Origin: Paraburkholderia phenoliruptrix | GTDB lineage: Bacteria; Pseudomonadota; Gammaproteobacteria; Burkholderiales; Burkholderiaceae | DNA: 64,000 nt | Assembly: GCF_019511605.1 (NCBI RefSeq) | Contig: NZ_JAEUAV010000017.1 | Coordinates: 1-64,000 of the forward strand | Direction: 5' to 3' | Part shown: in pieces, positions 27,009 through 35,180 of the stretch | How the letters are laid out: each line of letters begins with the position of its first letter | Numbering within the stretch: the first letter of the stretch is position 1 | Made by a program: the position numbers and the translations under genes | Notes under the pieces: generated by a model | Told to the model about the DNA's origin: nothing | Databases searched by the model: none | The model's input: the letters and a program-made list of their open reading frames with translations, nothing else

Positions 27009-27491
27009 TCAGACTTCGTCGGCACGGAAAGCGTCGCGCAACCACACGAGCCGCCCCGCTTCGAAGGCAATCACGTCGAAGCGGCAAGCGGGCTGCGGCC
27101 CTGCGCGCGAAACCTGAGTAGCCAGGTAATGCTGCGCGGCGCGCACGATCCGTTGCCGCTTCTGCCACCCGATGCTGGCCGCCGCGCCGCCATACTTGCG
27201 CTGCGCGCGCGCACGAACTTCGACGAAGACCAACGCGCCGTCGCGCTCGCGCATGACCAGATCTATCTCGCCGCCGCGGCACGACACGTTGCGCGCGACC
27301 AGGCGCAAGCGCTGGCGCTGCAAGAATTGCTGCGCGCGGACCTCGAAAGCCGCGCCGACGAGTTTGGACTCCGCTTGCCCAGAAAAGTTGTCGGGCAAAG
27401 GGGCGCGCGGCCTCGGACCCGGCGCAGGCTTCGCGCGAGCTGCGTTCTCAACCGGCACAGCGCCCGAAGCGCCTCGCCCTGCGTGGCACAA
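27009..27491 (-). CDS. yraN: YraN (UPF0102) nuclease-fold protein
   Basis: 161 residues if it starts at the TTG at 27491 (MCHAGRGASG). The UPF0102 family has a Holliday-junction-resolvase-like PD-(D/E)xK fold, visible as GAAFEVRAQQFL, then RGGEIDLVMRERDGALVFVEV with the D and ExK-like positions, and CRFDVIAFEA. Function is not established. The next in-frame ATG upstream is at 27530, but that would share the very CATG of the divergent rsmI start. The TTG leaves a 37-base gap and fits the family N-terminus better. The gene heads the yraN-diaA-dolP-cytochrome block. A 258-base gap with no gene separates it from diaA. Confidence 0.85.
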   Translation of the reverse strand: MCHAGRGASGAVPVENAARAKPAPGPRPRAPLPDNFSGQAESKLVGAAFEVRAQQFLQRQRLRLVARNVSCRGGEIDLVMRERDGALVFVEVRARAQRKYGGAAASIGWQKRQRIVRAAQHYLATQVSRAGPQPACRFDVIAFEAGRLVWLRDAFRADEV

Positions 27492-27528
27492 TGACGGCCT
27501 CGTTCCGTCCGTTTGCGTTTTCTGCCTC

Positions 27529-28407
27529 ATGACTCCTCTCTCTGAACTCGCGCAAGGACAGCAGTACCCCACCGCCGCGCTGTATGTGGTGGCCACGCCA
27601 ATCGGCAACGTGGCCGACATCACGCTGCGTGCGCTGCATGTGCTGGGACTCGTGGATCGCATCGCCGCCGAGGACACCCGCAACACCGGTCAGTTACTCG
27701 CGCGCTATGGCATTTCGAAGCCGCTCATCGCGGTCCATCAGCACAACGAGCGAGCCGCCGCGCAACGCATCGTCGAACATCTGCAAGCCGGCGAGCGCGT
27801 GGCCTATGTGTCGGACGCGGGCACGCCCGGCATTTCGGACCCCGGCGCAAAACTCGTCGATGCCGTGCGCGAAGCAGGGCTTGCCGTCATTCCGCTGCCG
27901 GGCGCGAGCGCACTCGCAACCGCGCTGAGCGCAGCGGGCGATTGGGTCGCGACGTTCTCGTTCCTCGGTTTTCTTCCGCCGAAAGCCAAGGCGCGCGCCG
28001 CCATGCTGCAAACGCTGGCAGGTCATCCGCACGCAATGGTGTTCTACGAGGCGCCGCACCGCATCGTCGAAACAGTGCAGGCGTTGGCCGATGCATTGGG
28101 CGGCGAGCGCAGGCTGCTGATCGCGCGAGAACTGACGAAATTACACGAAGCCTTGCATTGCGGCACCCTGGCCGAAGCGCCAACGTGGCTCGCTGCCGAT
28201 CCCAACCGGCAAAGGGGGGAGTTCGTGCTGGTAGTGGAAGGGGCGCAGCAGGAAGCGGCCGGAGAACACGATCACGACGGGTTGCTCAGCATCCTGCTGG
28301 AAGAATTGACGGTGAGCAGCGCGGCAAAGGTCGCGGCCGCGATCACGGGCACGTCGCGCAACGCGCTGTACACGCGTGCGCTCGCACTCAAGAAGGACGA
28401 GGACTGA
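27529..28407 (+). CDS. rsmI: 16S rRNA (cytidine-1402 2'-O) methyltransferase RsmI
   Basis: 292 residues. RsmI uses SAM to methylate the 2'-O of C1402 in 16S rRNA near the P site. The tetrapyrrole-methylase fold is evident: ALYVVATPIGNVADITLRAL at the N-terminus, AAEDTRNTGQLL, VAYVSDAGTPGISDPGA and VIPLPGASALATALSAAG in order. It then has FLGFLPPKAKAR and MVFYEAPHRI, and RELTKLHE before the C-terminal helical domain. The start at 27529 gives the family N-terminus. It is transcribed away from yraN, as in E. coli, and ends before a strong terminator. Confidence 0.95.
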   Translation: MTPLSELAQGQQYPTAALYVVATPIGNVADITLRALHVLGLVDRIAAEDTRNTGQLLARYGISKPLIAVHQHNERAAAQRIVEHLQAGERVAYVSDAGTPGISDPGAKLVDAVREAGLAVIPLPGASALATALSAAGDWVATFSFLGFLPPKAKARAAMLQTLAGHPHAMVFYEAPHRIVETVQALADALGGERRLLIARELTKLHEALHCGTLAEAPTWLAADPNRQRGEFVLVVEGAQQEAAGEHDHDGLLSILLEELTVSSAAKVAAAITGTSRNALYTRALALKKDED

Positions 28408-28488
28408 GGCCGAAAGCGGCAGCCCGCAAGCGCAATTACGCAGCAGCACGGCCGCACCGCCGGATGGCCGCACAAAGGCCGCACAAAA

Positions 28489-28524
28489 CAAAAGGGCCGC
28501 TCAAAATCATGAGCGGCCCTTTTG
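28489..28524 (+). terminator. Rho-independent terminator between rsmI and rlpA
   Basis: A 15-bp perfect stem (CAAAAGGGCCGCTCA / TGAGCGGCCCTTTTG) with a 6-base loop. It carries T-rich sequence on both strands, so it can serve both convergent genes. Confidence 0.85.
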
Positions 28525-28597
28525 TTTCCCGACAGGCGGCGGCGCGACTCGCGCGTTTGCCTTGTCTGACGCGGCGGCGCTGCAAGCGCCGTCAGAT

Positions 28598-29200
28598 TCA
28601 CTTCTGTGCAGTCGACCCGGAGTTCGACGCGAGCATTTCTTCACGCGCGGCGCGCGCTTCTTCCTGCGTCAATCCTTCTATCTTCACGCGAGCGGTGCCT
28701 GCGTGACGCATCTCGAGCATGTTCGCCGCCGCCATCGACAGGTCGATCACGCGGCCGCGCGCATACGGGCCACGGTCGTTGATTCTGACGACCACCGAGC
28801 GCGACGTGGCCGGATTCGTCACACGCACGTAGGAGCCGAGCGGCAGCGTGCGGTGCGCGGCGGTCAGCGCATGCATGTCGTAACGTTCGCCATTCGCGGT
28901 GCGGCGGCCATGGAAACCCCGGCCGTACCAGGAAGCGCGGCCGGTCTGATGAAAGTCCGACACGTCGGAGCCGTCATCCGTGAGCGGCTTCGCGTCGGCC
29001 AGCGAAGGACCCTTGGCAGCGGCGTCCGAGGCCGGCGCGCTGCCGTAGGCTTGCGGTCCGAAGGAAGCGGCCTGGGCGTTGTTCGTGCGAAGCGGCACAG
29101 CGTTTGCGACGCTGTTGTCGGCGCCCGGGGGCGTCGCACAACCGGCCAGCACAAAAAAGGCAAAAAGAGTCCCCAGACCACGGGATAACCGAGTTTTCAT
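28598..29200 (-). CDS. rlpA: Septal ring lytic transglycosylase RlpA
   Basis: 200 residues from the ATG at 29200. Starts further upstream would put extra residues before the signal sequence MKTRLSRGLGTLFAFFVLAG, which ends in the lipobox LAGC. RlpA proteins are outer-membrane lipoproteins with a double-psi beta-barrel that cleaves glycan strands lacking stem peptides. The domain is seen from GRASWYGRGFHGRRTANGE through LPLGSYVRVTNP to VVRINDRGPYARGRVIDLS, holding the conserved catalytic-type residues. No SPOR domain follows the barrel; the protein ends in a short helical tail (EEARAAREEMLASNSG), as in shorter RlpA members. Convergent with rsmI. Confidence 0.9.
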   Translation of the reverse strand: MKTRLSRGLGTLFAFFVLAGCATPPGADNSVANAVPLRTNNAQAASFGPQAYGSAPASDAAAKGPSLADAKPLTDDGSDVSDFHQTGRASWYGRGFHGRRTANGERYDMHALTAAHRTLPLGSYVRVTNPATSRSVVVRINDRGPYARGRVIDLSMAAANMLEMRHAGTARVKIEGLTQEEARAAREEMLASNSGSTAQK

Positions 29201-29843
29201 AAGACGTGCAATCACATTGTCGAGCCGCATCACGCGTTGTTGAGCGTGTTGCTGCGACTCCGGCGGCAAGGGACGGCAACGCGCCGCGCAAACGAGCGCA
29301 GTACGTCGAAGCCCGGACGCAGCTCACTGAGCTGCTACCGCACGGTTAATTTTCACGTCTGGCGCAACCTGTCCCCGGCAGCCTGACCAGACCCCACATG
29401 CCGCCATCGAACGTGGCAAACACGTTCTTGCGCGCGAAATTCAGCGCGCAGGAACGGCGGCGTAGGCCCCACCCAGCGTCACGACGGTTAGCGTCGTAGC
29501 AGGCGCGCGGCGCCTGGCTGGGCAAGACGTGTGCATCGAATGCATCGATACCTGATGGCCGTCATACCGCGACAGCCCTTACTTGAGTGGCGATCCGCGC
29601 TCCCATTTTTGATGGGCACGCACCGCCTTGTGGCAGCACGATTCCTCGTGCATGGGCTCCATTATACCCAAAACAGAATTCTGTGTTGCTAAGGGACTGA
29701 AAACCTTGATGAATCTTCACCATTGCTGCAAAAATCGACAGACAAATTCATCTTGGCCCAACACGTGCTGCGCTGCGAGGAGCCCCGGCGCGCGTGCTTG
29801 AGACGCCGGTACAATCAACGTTTTGCTCGCGCCGCGCTCATCC
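29201..29843. other. Long intergenic region
   Basis: No gene is recognised in these 640 bases between divergent rlpA and the MBL hydrolase gene. A -10-like TACAAT at 29809-29814 lies about 30 bases before the MBL start. A long frame that begins at 29723 only becomes real coding sequence after 30485. Confidence 0.4.
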
Positions 29844-30488
29844 ATGAAAGTCACCCTGATCCCCGTTACGCCGTTCCAGCAGAACTGCTCGCTGCTCGTT
29901 TGCGAGGCGACCGGACGCGCGGCCGTCGTCGATCCGGGCGGCGACCTCGAAGTGATCCAGGGCGAGATTGCACGCCAGAAAGTGAGCGTCGAAAAAGTGT
30001 TCCTGACGCACGGTCATATCGACCACTGCGCCGGAGCAAAGACGCTGGCGTTGCACTACGGCGTACCTATCGAGGGTCCGCATGTAGACGAGCTCTTCTG
30101 GCTCGACAAGTTGCCGGATCAGAGCACGCGCTTCGGCTTTCCCGCAGCAGAGGCTTTCGAGCCCGACCGCTGGCTCGACACCGGCGACACCGTGCAGTTC
30201 GGCGAGGAAACGCTGGAGGTCTATCACTGCCCCGGCCACACGCCCGGTCACGTGGTGTTTTTCAGCCGCGCGCATCGGCTCGCGCTGGTCGGCGACGTGC
30301 TGTTCGCCGGCTCGATCGGCCGCACGGACTTTCCGCGCGGCAATCATGCGGATCTCGTCCGCTCGATCCGCGAAAAACTCTGGCCGCTCGGCGACGACGT
30401 TACGTTCGTGCCCGGCCACGGCCCCACCTCCACGTTCGGCGCCGAGCGGCGCAGCAATCCCTACGTCGGCGACGGAGTGGTCGCATGA
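29844..30488 (+). CDS. MBL-fold metallo-hydrolase, glyoxalase II / YcbL type
   Basis: 214 residues from the ATG at 29844 (MKVTLIPVTPFQQNCSLLV); the frame opens at 29823 but the family begins here. Metal ligands follow the glyoxalase-II pattern: THGHIDH near residue 53, VYHCPGHTPGHVVFF with the next histidine, LVGDVLFAGSIGR with the bridging Asp, and VPGHGP near the end. The short length without the C-terminal helical domain of GloB matches the YcbL-like group. It probably hydrolyses a thioester such as S-lactoylglutathione in the cytoplasm, but the substrate is not certain. Its stop overlaps the next gene's start (ATGA). Confidence 0.88.
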   Translation: MKVTLIPVTPFQQNCSLLVCEATGRAAVVDPGGDLEVIQGEIARQKVSVEKVFLTHGHIDHCAGAKTLALHYGVPIEGPHVDELFWLDKLPDQSTRFGFPAAEAFEPDRWLDTGDTVQFGEETLEVYHCPGHTPGHVVFFSRAHRLALVGDVLFAGSIGRTDFPRGNHADLVRSIREKLWPLGDDVTFVPGHGPTSTFGAERRSNPYVGDGVVA

Positions 30489-31114
30489 GCAGCGAAATCT
30501 ACGTGAGTACCGACGTCGAAGCGGACGGGCCAATTCCCGGGCCGCACTCGATGCTGAGTTTCGCCTCCGCCGCCTACACGGAAGACAAGCAGTTGATCGG
30601 CACCTTCTCCGCCAACCTGGAATTGCTCGAGGGCGCCGCGCCGCACCCGGTGCAGGAAGCATGGTGGAAGACTCAGCCGGAGGCATGGGCGGCGTGCCGC
30701 ACCGACTTGCAGCGTCCGGAGGCAGCGCTCGCGGCGTATGTCGACTGGGTCGAGGCGCTGCCGGGCAAGCCGGTGTTCGTGGCCATGCCGGCCGGCTTCG
30801 ACTTCACTTATATGTTCTGGTACATGATGCGCTTTGTCGGGCGCTGTCCGTTTTCGTGGTCTGCGCTCGACATCAAGACGCTGGCCTTCGCGATGACCGG
30901 CCTGCCGTATCGCAAGAACATCAAACCGCGCTTTCCGAAACACTGGTTCGACGAGCATCCGCACACCCACGTCGCGCTCGACGACGCCATCGAGCAGGGC
31001 GCGCTTTTCTGCAACATGCTGAAGGATCTGCGCACGCTACAGGCGGCCGGCGCCGCGGCCAGTCAAGAAGGGGACGCCTCAGGACAAAATCCCGCTGAGG
31101 CACCGGCAAATTAG
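30485..31114 (+). CDS. DEDD-type 3'-5' exonuclease family protein
   Basis: 209 residues, starting at the ATG that overlaps the MBL stop. The N-terminal STDVEADGPIPGPHSMLSFA has the Asp/Glu pair of exonuclease motif I, and HVALDDAIEQGALFCNML near residue 163 is motif III with its His and Asp. The fold is that of DnaQ/RNase T. Such proteins degrade DNA or RNA ends; the target is unknown. The C-terminal 25 residues are Ala/Gly-rich and probably disordered. Coupling to a glyoxalase-type hydrolase is seen in this layout but has no obvious functional reason. Confidence 0.75.
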   Translation: MSSEIYVSTDVEADGPIPGPHSMLSFASAAYTEDKQLIGTFSANLELLEGAAPHPVQEAWWKTQPEAWAACRTDLQRPEAALAAYVDWVEALPGKPVFVAMPAGFDFTYMFWYMMRFVGRCPFSWSALDIKTLAFAMTGLPYRKNIKPRFPKHWFDEHPHTHVALDDAIEQGALFCNMLKDLRTLQAAGAAASQEGDASGQNPAEAPAN

Positions 31115-31204
31115 GTAATCTCCCTCGCCGAAGGCGTTTTGCATTGCGTTTCGTTTTCGAGCCCTCTACCATGCGGTGATACGGCGACGCAAACGGAGGC
31201 GCAG

Positions 31205-31663
31205 TTGACACTCGATACGTTCTCTCAAAAAATCCTGCGCCTTCTGCAGCTGGATGCACGCCGTTCGGTGCAAGAAATATCCGACCAGGTCGGCCTGTCG
31301 AGTACGCCCTGCTGGCGGCGCATCAAGGACATGGAGCAATCGGGCGTGATTCAGCGCTACACCGCGCTGCTGGATCGCGAAAAACTGGGCCTGCACGTTT
31401 GCGCGCTCGCGCATATTCATCTCACACGCCATACCGAAGGCGGCGTCGAGCAGTTCGAGCGGGAGATCGCCACCTGCCCCGAAGTCACCGAGTGCTACAG
31501 CACGACCGGCGAGTCGGACTACATCCTGAAGATCGTCGCGCCGGACATCAAGGCGTATGACACGTTCTTGCATGAGCGCATCTTCAAGATTCCGGCCGTC
31601 GCGCAGGTGCGCACGAGCGTCGTGCTGCGTGAAATCAAGTTCGATACGCAGTTGCCGCTGTAA
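31205..31663 (+). CDS. Lrp/AsnC-family transcriptional regulator
   Basis: 152 residues from a TTG at 31205, chosen because ACGGAGGCGCAG precedes it at proper distance; the frame itself is open from 31139. The winged helix-turn-helix lies at the N-terminus (LDTFSQKILRLLQLDARRS, then ISDQVGLSSTPCWRRIKDME), followed by the RAM ligand-binding domain. That domain includes CPEVTECYSTTGESDYILKI and IPAVAQVRTSVVLREIKF. Members sense amino acids and regulate their metabolism as multimers. The regulated genes are not evident from the neighbours: an exonuclease gene lies upstream and a metal exporter is convergent. No odd features. Confidence 0.92.
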   Translation: MTLDTFSQKILRLLQLDARRSVQEISDQVGLSSTPCWRRIKDMEQSGVIQRYTALLDREKLGLHVCALAHIHLTRHTEGGVEQFEREIATCPEVTECYSTTGESDYILKIVAPDIKAYDTFLHERIFKIPAVAQVRTSVVLREIKFDTQLPL

Positions 31664-31985
31664 GGCGGGGGAGTGGGGAACTGGCTTGTGGTCGGCGGTC
31701 GGCTTGGCAGCGGCGTTTGGAAGAGTGGCGTGCTGGTGGCAGCGATCGTGAGTGCTCGCGCTGGGATCGCGCGGACATCGCGCGGAGCTATCTATGTGCT
31801 TTCGCCGCGACATTACCGCGACCTCACGCTATCTCACCGCGACGTGGCCGCGGTCTGGCAACCATCTCCCCCTGACCCAGCCAGCATCCGCGCGTCGGTC
31901 GTCTCGCTCCGCGGGCATGTGCTCGCCATAGCGACGCAGGCTCGCCCTGCGCTATGCCGTCCCTGCTGAGGCCCCAACCAGCGCC
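31664..31985. other. Intergenic region between convergent genes
   Basis: About 320 bases with no recognised gene or clear terminator. An open frame on the plus strand from 31673 has no ribosome-binding site and no family pattern. Confidence 0.4.
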
Positions 31986-33227
31986 TCAAGCAGCACTATG
32001 CGGCGCCGCGCGCTCATCCCGACGATCGTTCGCCGCACCGCCTTCCGTGGACGACCCGCTTTGCGTCGCCGGTGTGCTCACCTCGCGCAGCACCTGTAGC
32101 CTGCGCGCACCGATGCGGCGCTTGAGCGCTGCCAGATCGATGCGCTCCATCCCTTGCGTGTCGCCGCCGCGCGGATCACGCGAAGTCTGCGCCGGCAGCA
32201 CCACGTCGACATCGAGCCCGGTGCTCAAATAATGGATGTTCACGGCCGCAGCCTTGGCGCCGCCTGCCGCGAGCGCTGCATTCACGTCCGCGACGATCCG
32301 CTCGCGCGGCGGCAAACCGACGGGCGGGTGTGCAACCGCATCGTTCTCGGGATCGACGTGAATCAGCGCGTCAAGCACTCGGCTGTCGTTCAGCACACGA
32401 AGCCGCGCCGTCTCGGCGATGTAGTGCCCTTCCGATACTGAAATCAGCGGGTCGACCAGAATATGCGCGTCGACCAGCGCGAAATCGCCCATTTTGCGGG
32501 TGCGCATTTCGTGGACGTCGCGCACGCCGGGGGTGGACAGAAGCAGCGCGCGCATGTCCGCCGTGGCGGCTTCGTCCAGCGCGCGGTCGGAAAGATCCTG
32601 CAGCGCGTCCCATCCGAACATCCAGCCCATGCGCGCCACCATGAAGCCGACGATTGCCGCCGCGATCGGATCGAGCAGCCGCACGCCGGCGAGGCTGCCG
32701 AGAATGCCGAGCGCCACCACGAGCGACGACGCCGCGTCGGAACGCGCATGCCACGCATTGGCAATCAGCATGGCGGAGCGCACGCGTTGCGCTTCGCGCA
32801 GCATGTAACGAAACAGCCCCTCTTTCGAGACGAGAACGAGCACCGCGACGACGACCGCGCTCAGGTGGACGGCGGGAATGTTGTCCAGATCGGCGAGCCG
32901 CGTGCCGGCACGCCACAACATGCCGAAGCCGACCGCAATCAGCAGCGCGCCGAGAAACAGCGACGCGACTGTTTCATAGCGGCTATGGCCGTAATTGTGA
33001 TCTGCGTCCGGCTTTGCACCGCTATGCCGATTGGCAAACAGCACGACAAAATCGGAAATCAGGTCGGCGAGAGAATGGATACCGTCGGCGACCAATGCCT
33101 GCGAGTGCGCGAACACGCCGACGGCGATTTGCAGCGCCATCAACACCGTATTCAGCGCAATACTCACAAACGTGCTTTTGCGCGCGACACGGTGTTTTTC
33201 GGCGGATTCGACGGCGGCGGACGACAT
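31986..33227 (-). CDS. Cation diffusion facilitator (CDF) metal exporter
   Basis: 413 residues. CDF proteins export Zn, Fe, Co or related divalent metals by proton antiport in the inner membrane. The first six-helix domain shows the paired metal-site motifs HSLADLISDF (near residue 51) and HARSDAASS (near residue 160). A cytoplasmic ferredoxin-like domain follows from about residue 225, including HEMRTRKMGDFALVDAHI, as is typical. The C-terminal 60 residues are Ser/Thr/Arg-rich and longer than usual for the family. Metal specificity cannot be fixed from sequence. The gene stands alone on the minus strand. Confidence 0.9.
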   Translation of the reverse strand: MSSAAVESAEKHRVARKSTFVSIALNTVLMALQIAVGVFAHSQALVADGIHSLADLISDFVVLFANRHSGAKPDADHNYGHSRYETVASLFLGALLIAVGFGMLWRAGTRLADLDNIPAVHLSAVVVAVLVLVSKEGLFRYMLREAQRVRSAMLIANAWHARSDAASSLVVALGILGSLAGVRLLDPIAAAIVGFMVARMGWMFGWDALQDLSDRALDEAATADMRALLLSTPGVRDVHEMRTRKMGDFALVDAHILVDPLISVSEGHYIAETARLRVLNDSRVLDALIHVDPENDAVAHPPVGLPPRERIVADVNAALAAGGAKAAAVNIHYLSTGLDVDVVLPAQTSRDPRGGDTQGMERIDLAALKRRIGARRLQVLREVSTPATQSGSSTEGGAANDRRDERAAPHSAA

Positions 33228-33547
33228 GGGAGAAAGAAGTAGGCTACGAATCCTTCATTCTACCCGCCACGCTCTCAGAAAGAGCGCGCAATGCCAAAAA
33301 CAGCGTTTGAAATCAAGCGCTTATGAAAACGAAAAGCATTCGCATTCGACCGGCGAGGAGCCGCCGCACGCCGTGGATATAACCCGTTGAAAGACGTCAA
33401 CAAAAAGGCCGCGTCTGGAACAACACGCGGCCTTAGCGGACTGGCCCGGCGCGCGAACTGCCACGGCCCACTATTCGTATTACGTTAATGCCAGACGCAT
33501 TACAACGGATTAATCTCGAGCAAGTGCGGAGTAAGCCTCTGTGCTGC
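33228..33547. other. Intergenic region downstream of hns
   Basis: Contains the hns terminator and the likely promoter region of the CDF gene; no coding feature seen. Confidence 0.4.
33402..33434 (-). terminator. Terminator downstream of the H-NS gene
   Basis: The stem AAGGCCGCGT / ACGCGGCCTT has a 10-base loop. On the minus strand it is followed by a run of five T. Confidence 0.75.
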
Positions 33548-33850
33548 TTACTTCTGAATCAGAAACTTATCCCGGTCCATACCAGCAATCCACCGCGGCG
33601 GTTTGCCACGGCCCGACCACGTGCTGCCGCTTTCCGGGTCGCGATATTTAGGTGCGACACCGGCGCGCGGGCGCGCAGCCTTGGAGCCTTTGGCCGCACG
33701 GCCGCCGCCGAGCTCGCTCAGCGAAATGCCGTAGTCGGCCATTTTCTGTTTGATTTCGTTCAGCACTTCCGCATATTCACGCGACTTCGCCTCTTCGATC
33801 TGCTTTTCCAGCTTCTCTCGCTGTGCGAGTAGTTCCTTGTAGGAAGACAT
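33548..33850 (-). CDS. H-NS-family nucleoid protein
   Basis: 100 residues with the layout of Burkholderia-type H-NS proteins. An N-terminal coiled coil for oligomerisation (SSYKELLAQREKLEKQIEEA to about residue 40) is followed by a basic linker (GGGRAAKGSKAARPRAG). The C-terminal DNA-binding domain contains YRDPESGSTWSGRGKPPRW, with the conserved TWSGRGKPP core. Such proteins silence AT-rich, often foreign, DNA. It has a separate promoter region and a good terminator, so it is probably monocistronic. Burkholderia-type genomes carry many paralogues, and nothing here tells which one this is. Confidence 0.93.
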   Translation of the reverse strand: MSSYKELLAQREKLEKQIEEAKSREYAEVLNEIKQKMADYGISLSELGGGRAAKGSKAARPRAGVAPKYRDPESGSTWSGRGKPPRWIAGMDRDKFLIQK

Positions 33851-34242
33851 AGGTTCCCTTGTGGTTTGGATTAACGACTGCCAGTCTGGAGCCGGCTTGC
33901 CCTTTGAAGGTGCTCATGCCTCGGAATTGAACGGGAGATTAACACAAAATAGAAAGACTACAAACGCGTCGGCGTAAAACTAATACGTACGCGTTTCAAA
34001 AACTTTCGCTCCGCCGCACTGTCGCGCGCAGGCTTTCATTTAGCTGGCTCCGCATTTTGCGCCGAAAACGCGCACGAGCCGGTAAATATGGGGGATTAAT
34101 TATCAGCGCATGAAAATTAAGACCGACCATGCAAGAAAACATTTCATTTCATGAAAGCTTCAACATGAAATGTCGTAACATATTGTGTCACGCGCCCGCG
34201 CCGTTTTCGGCGATAAGGTTTTCCCGAATAGGTCGTAAATCG
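33851..34242. other. AT-rich region upstream of the H-NS gene
   Basis: About 390 bases, clearly richer in A/T than the surroundings, with several A- and T-runs and a short repeat around ATGAAA (34,110-34,170). Probably a promoter with curved DNA, perhaps autoregulated by H-NS. No gene is seen. Confidence 0.4.
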
Positions 34243-34905
34243 CTAACCGCGTTGCCGTCGAATGCAATCTTCTAGCGCCCCATGCAAGGTTTCTATATCT
34301 GGCTTCCCGCTTTCAAACGCTAAACGCTTGCGCAGGCCGTTTTGCCGCAAATCCACGCCATACCGGTCCAAGCCAATCAACTGATAGCCCGAGGCACTTA
34401 GCAGCGCGTCTGCGAATTCACCGATCAGCGCGTCTTCGTCATGCTGCTCGAGTGGTGCAAGCGGGTCCAGTTCATCGCCGCCCAGCCACCCCATCGCGCC
34501 GAAGCCGCCGATATAGCGCAGGCGGTCGAGCTTCATCGCCCAGAACGTGAAGTCGCCGAGCACGAGATAGCGTTCCGCGTCCGGGTGATAGCGCAGATAC
34601 CGCGCGATGAGCCCCGGCGCCGGATCGACAGGTTCGAAACGGCCCAGCAGGGTGACGCGCTGACCGTTGAGCACGTCGCCGTCGGGCGCGTCGACGACCA
34701 GAAAGCCGGCCCGCGGGTCCGCATGCAGATTATGCGTATGCTCGGCGAGCCGGCTTATGAGGATGGTCGGCCGGTGCGCGTCGTCAGGCGCGAAAGGCAG
34801 CACGGACGGATAAGGAAAGCCCTCCGGCTGGCGCGCATGCGTCGCGAGCGTGCCGACCGCAGCGGTATGCAACAGGTGCAAGGGTGCTTGCGCAGGAATG
34901 TTCAA
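34243..34905 (-). CDS. HugZ-type haem-utilisation / PNPOx-like protein
   Basis: 220 residues from a TTG at 34905 with GAGGA seven bases upstream; the frame extends to 35097, but the first 64 residues there do not fit the family. The N-terminal split-barrel flavin-type domain is visible from LLHTAAVGTLATHA through YPSVLPFAPDD and GRFEPVDPAPGLIARYL. The C-terminal part (EDALIGEFADALLSASGYQL to the end) matches the DUF2470 tail of HugZ proteins. HugZ members bind or degrade haem to release iron. No haem transport genes are near, so the physiological role is inferred from the family. It is divergent from the MFS gene. Confidence 0.78.
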   Translation of the reverse strand: MNIPAQAPLHLLHTAAVGTLATHARQPEGFPYPSVLPFAPDDAHRPTILISRLAEHTHNLHADPRAGFLVVDAPDGDVLNGQRVTLLGRFEPVDPAPGLIARYLRYHPDAERYLVLGDFTFWAMKLDRLRYIGGFGAMGWLGGDELDPLAPLEQHDEDALIGEFADALLSASGYQLIGLDRYGVDLRQNGLRKRLAFESGKPDIETLHGALEDCIRRQRG

Positions 34906-35180
34906 GTGCCGTCCTCGATGAATAAACGCTTTGAATAAACACTGGATTGAACGCTTGCCGACGCCGATCGGCCATACGGCCGACCGAGGCGACGCCAGGC
35001 ATGCAGCGTGCGTCCCGGCCAGGTTCGCGGGCCGAGGCGCCCAAGGGCGCGCAAACCGCGCCCGGCGCGCGCGAAACTCGCAATTCCGTGGCTTCAAGCA
35101 TAAGACACCACGCTTCGTTAGAATCGGAAATTCGCTTTCAGTGCGCTTTCTTTCGCATCCATCCCCTTCACGAGACTTCC

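Noticed and set aside
29723..30484. Long frame fused in front of the exonuclease gene
   Set aside because: It overlaps the MBL hydrolase in another frame and is Arg-rich shadow; the exonuclease family begins at the ATG at 30485.
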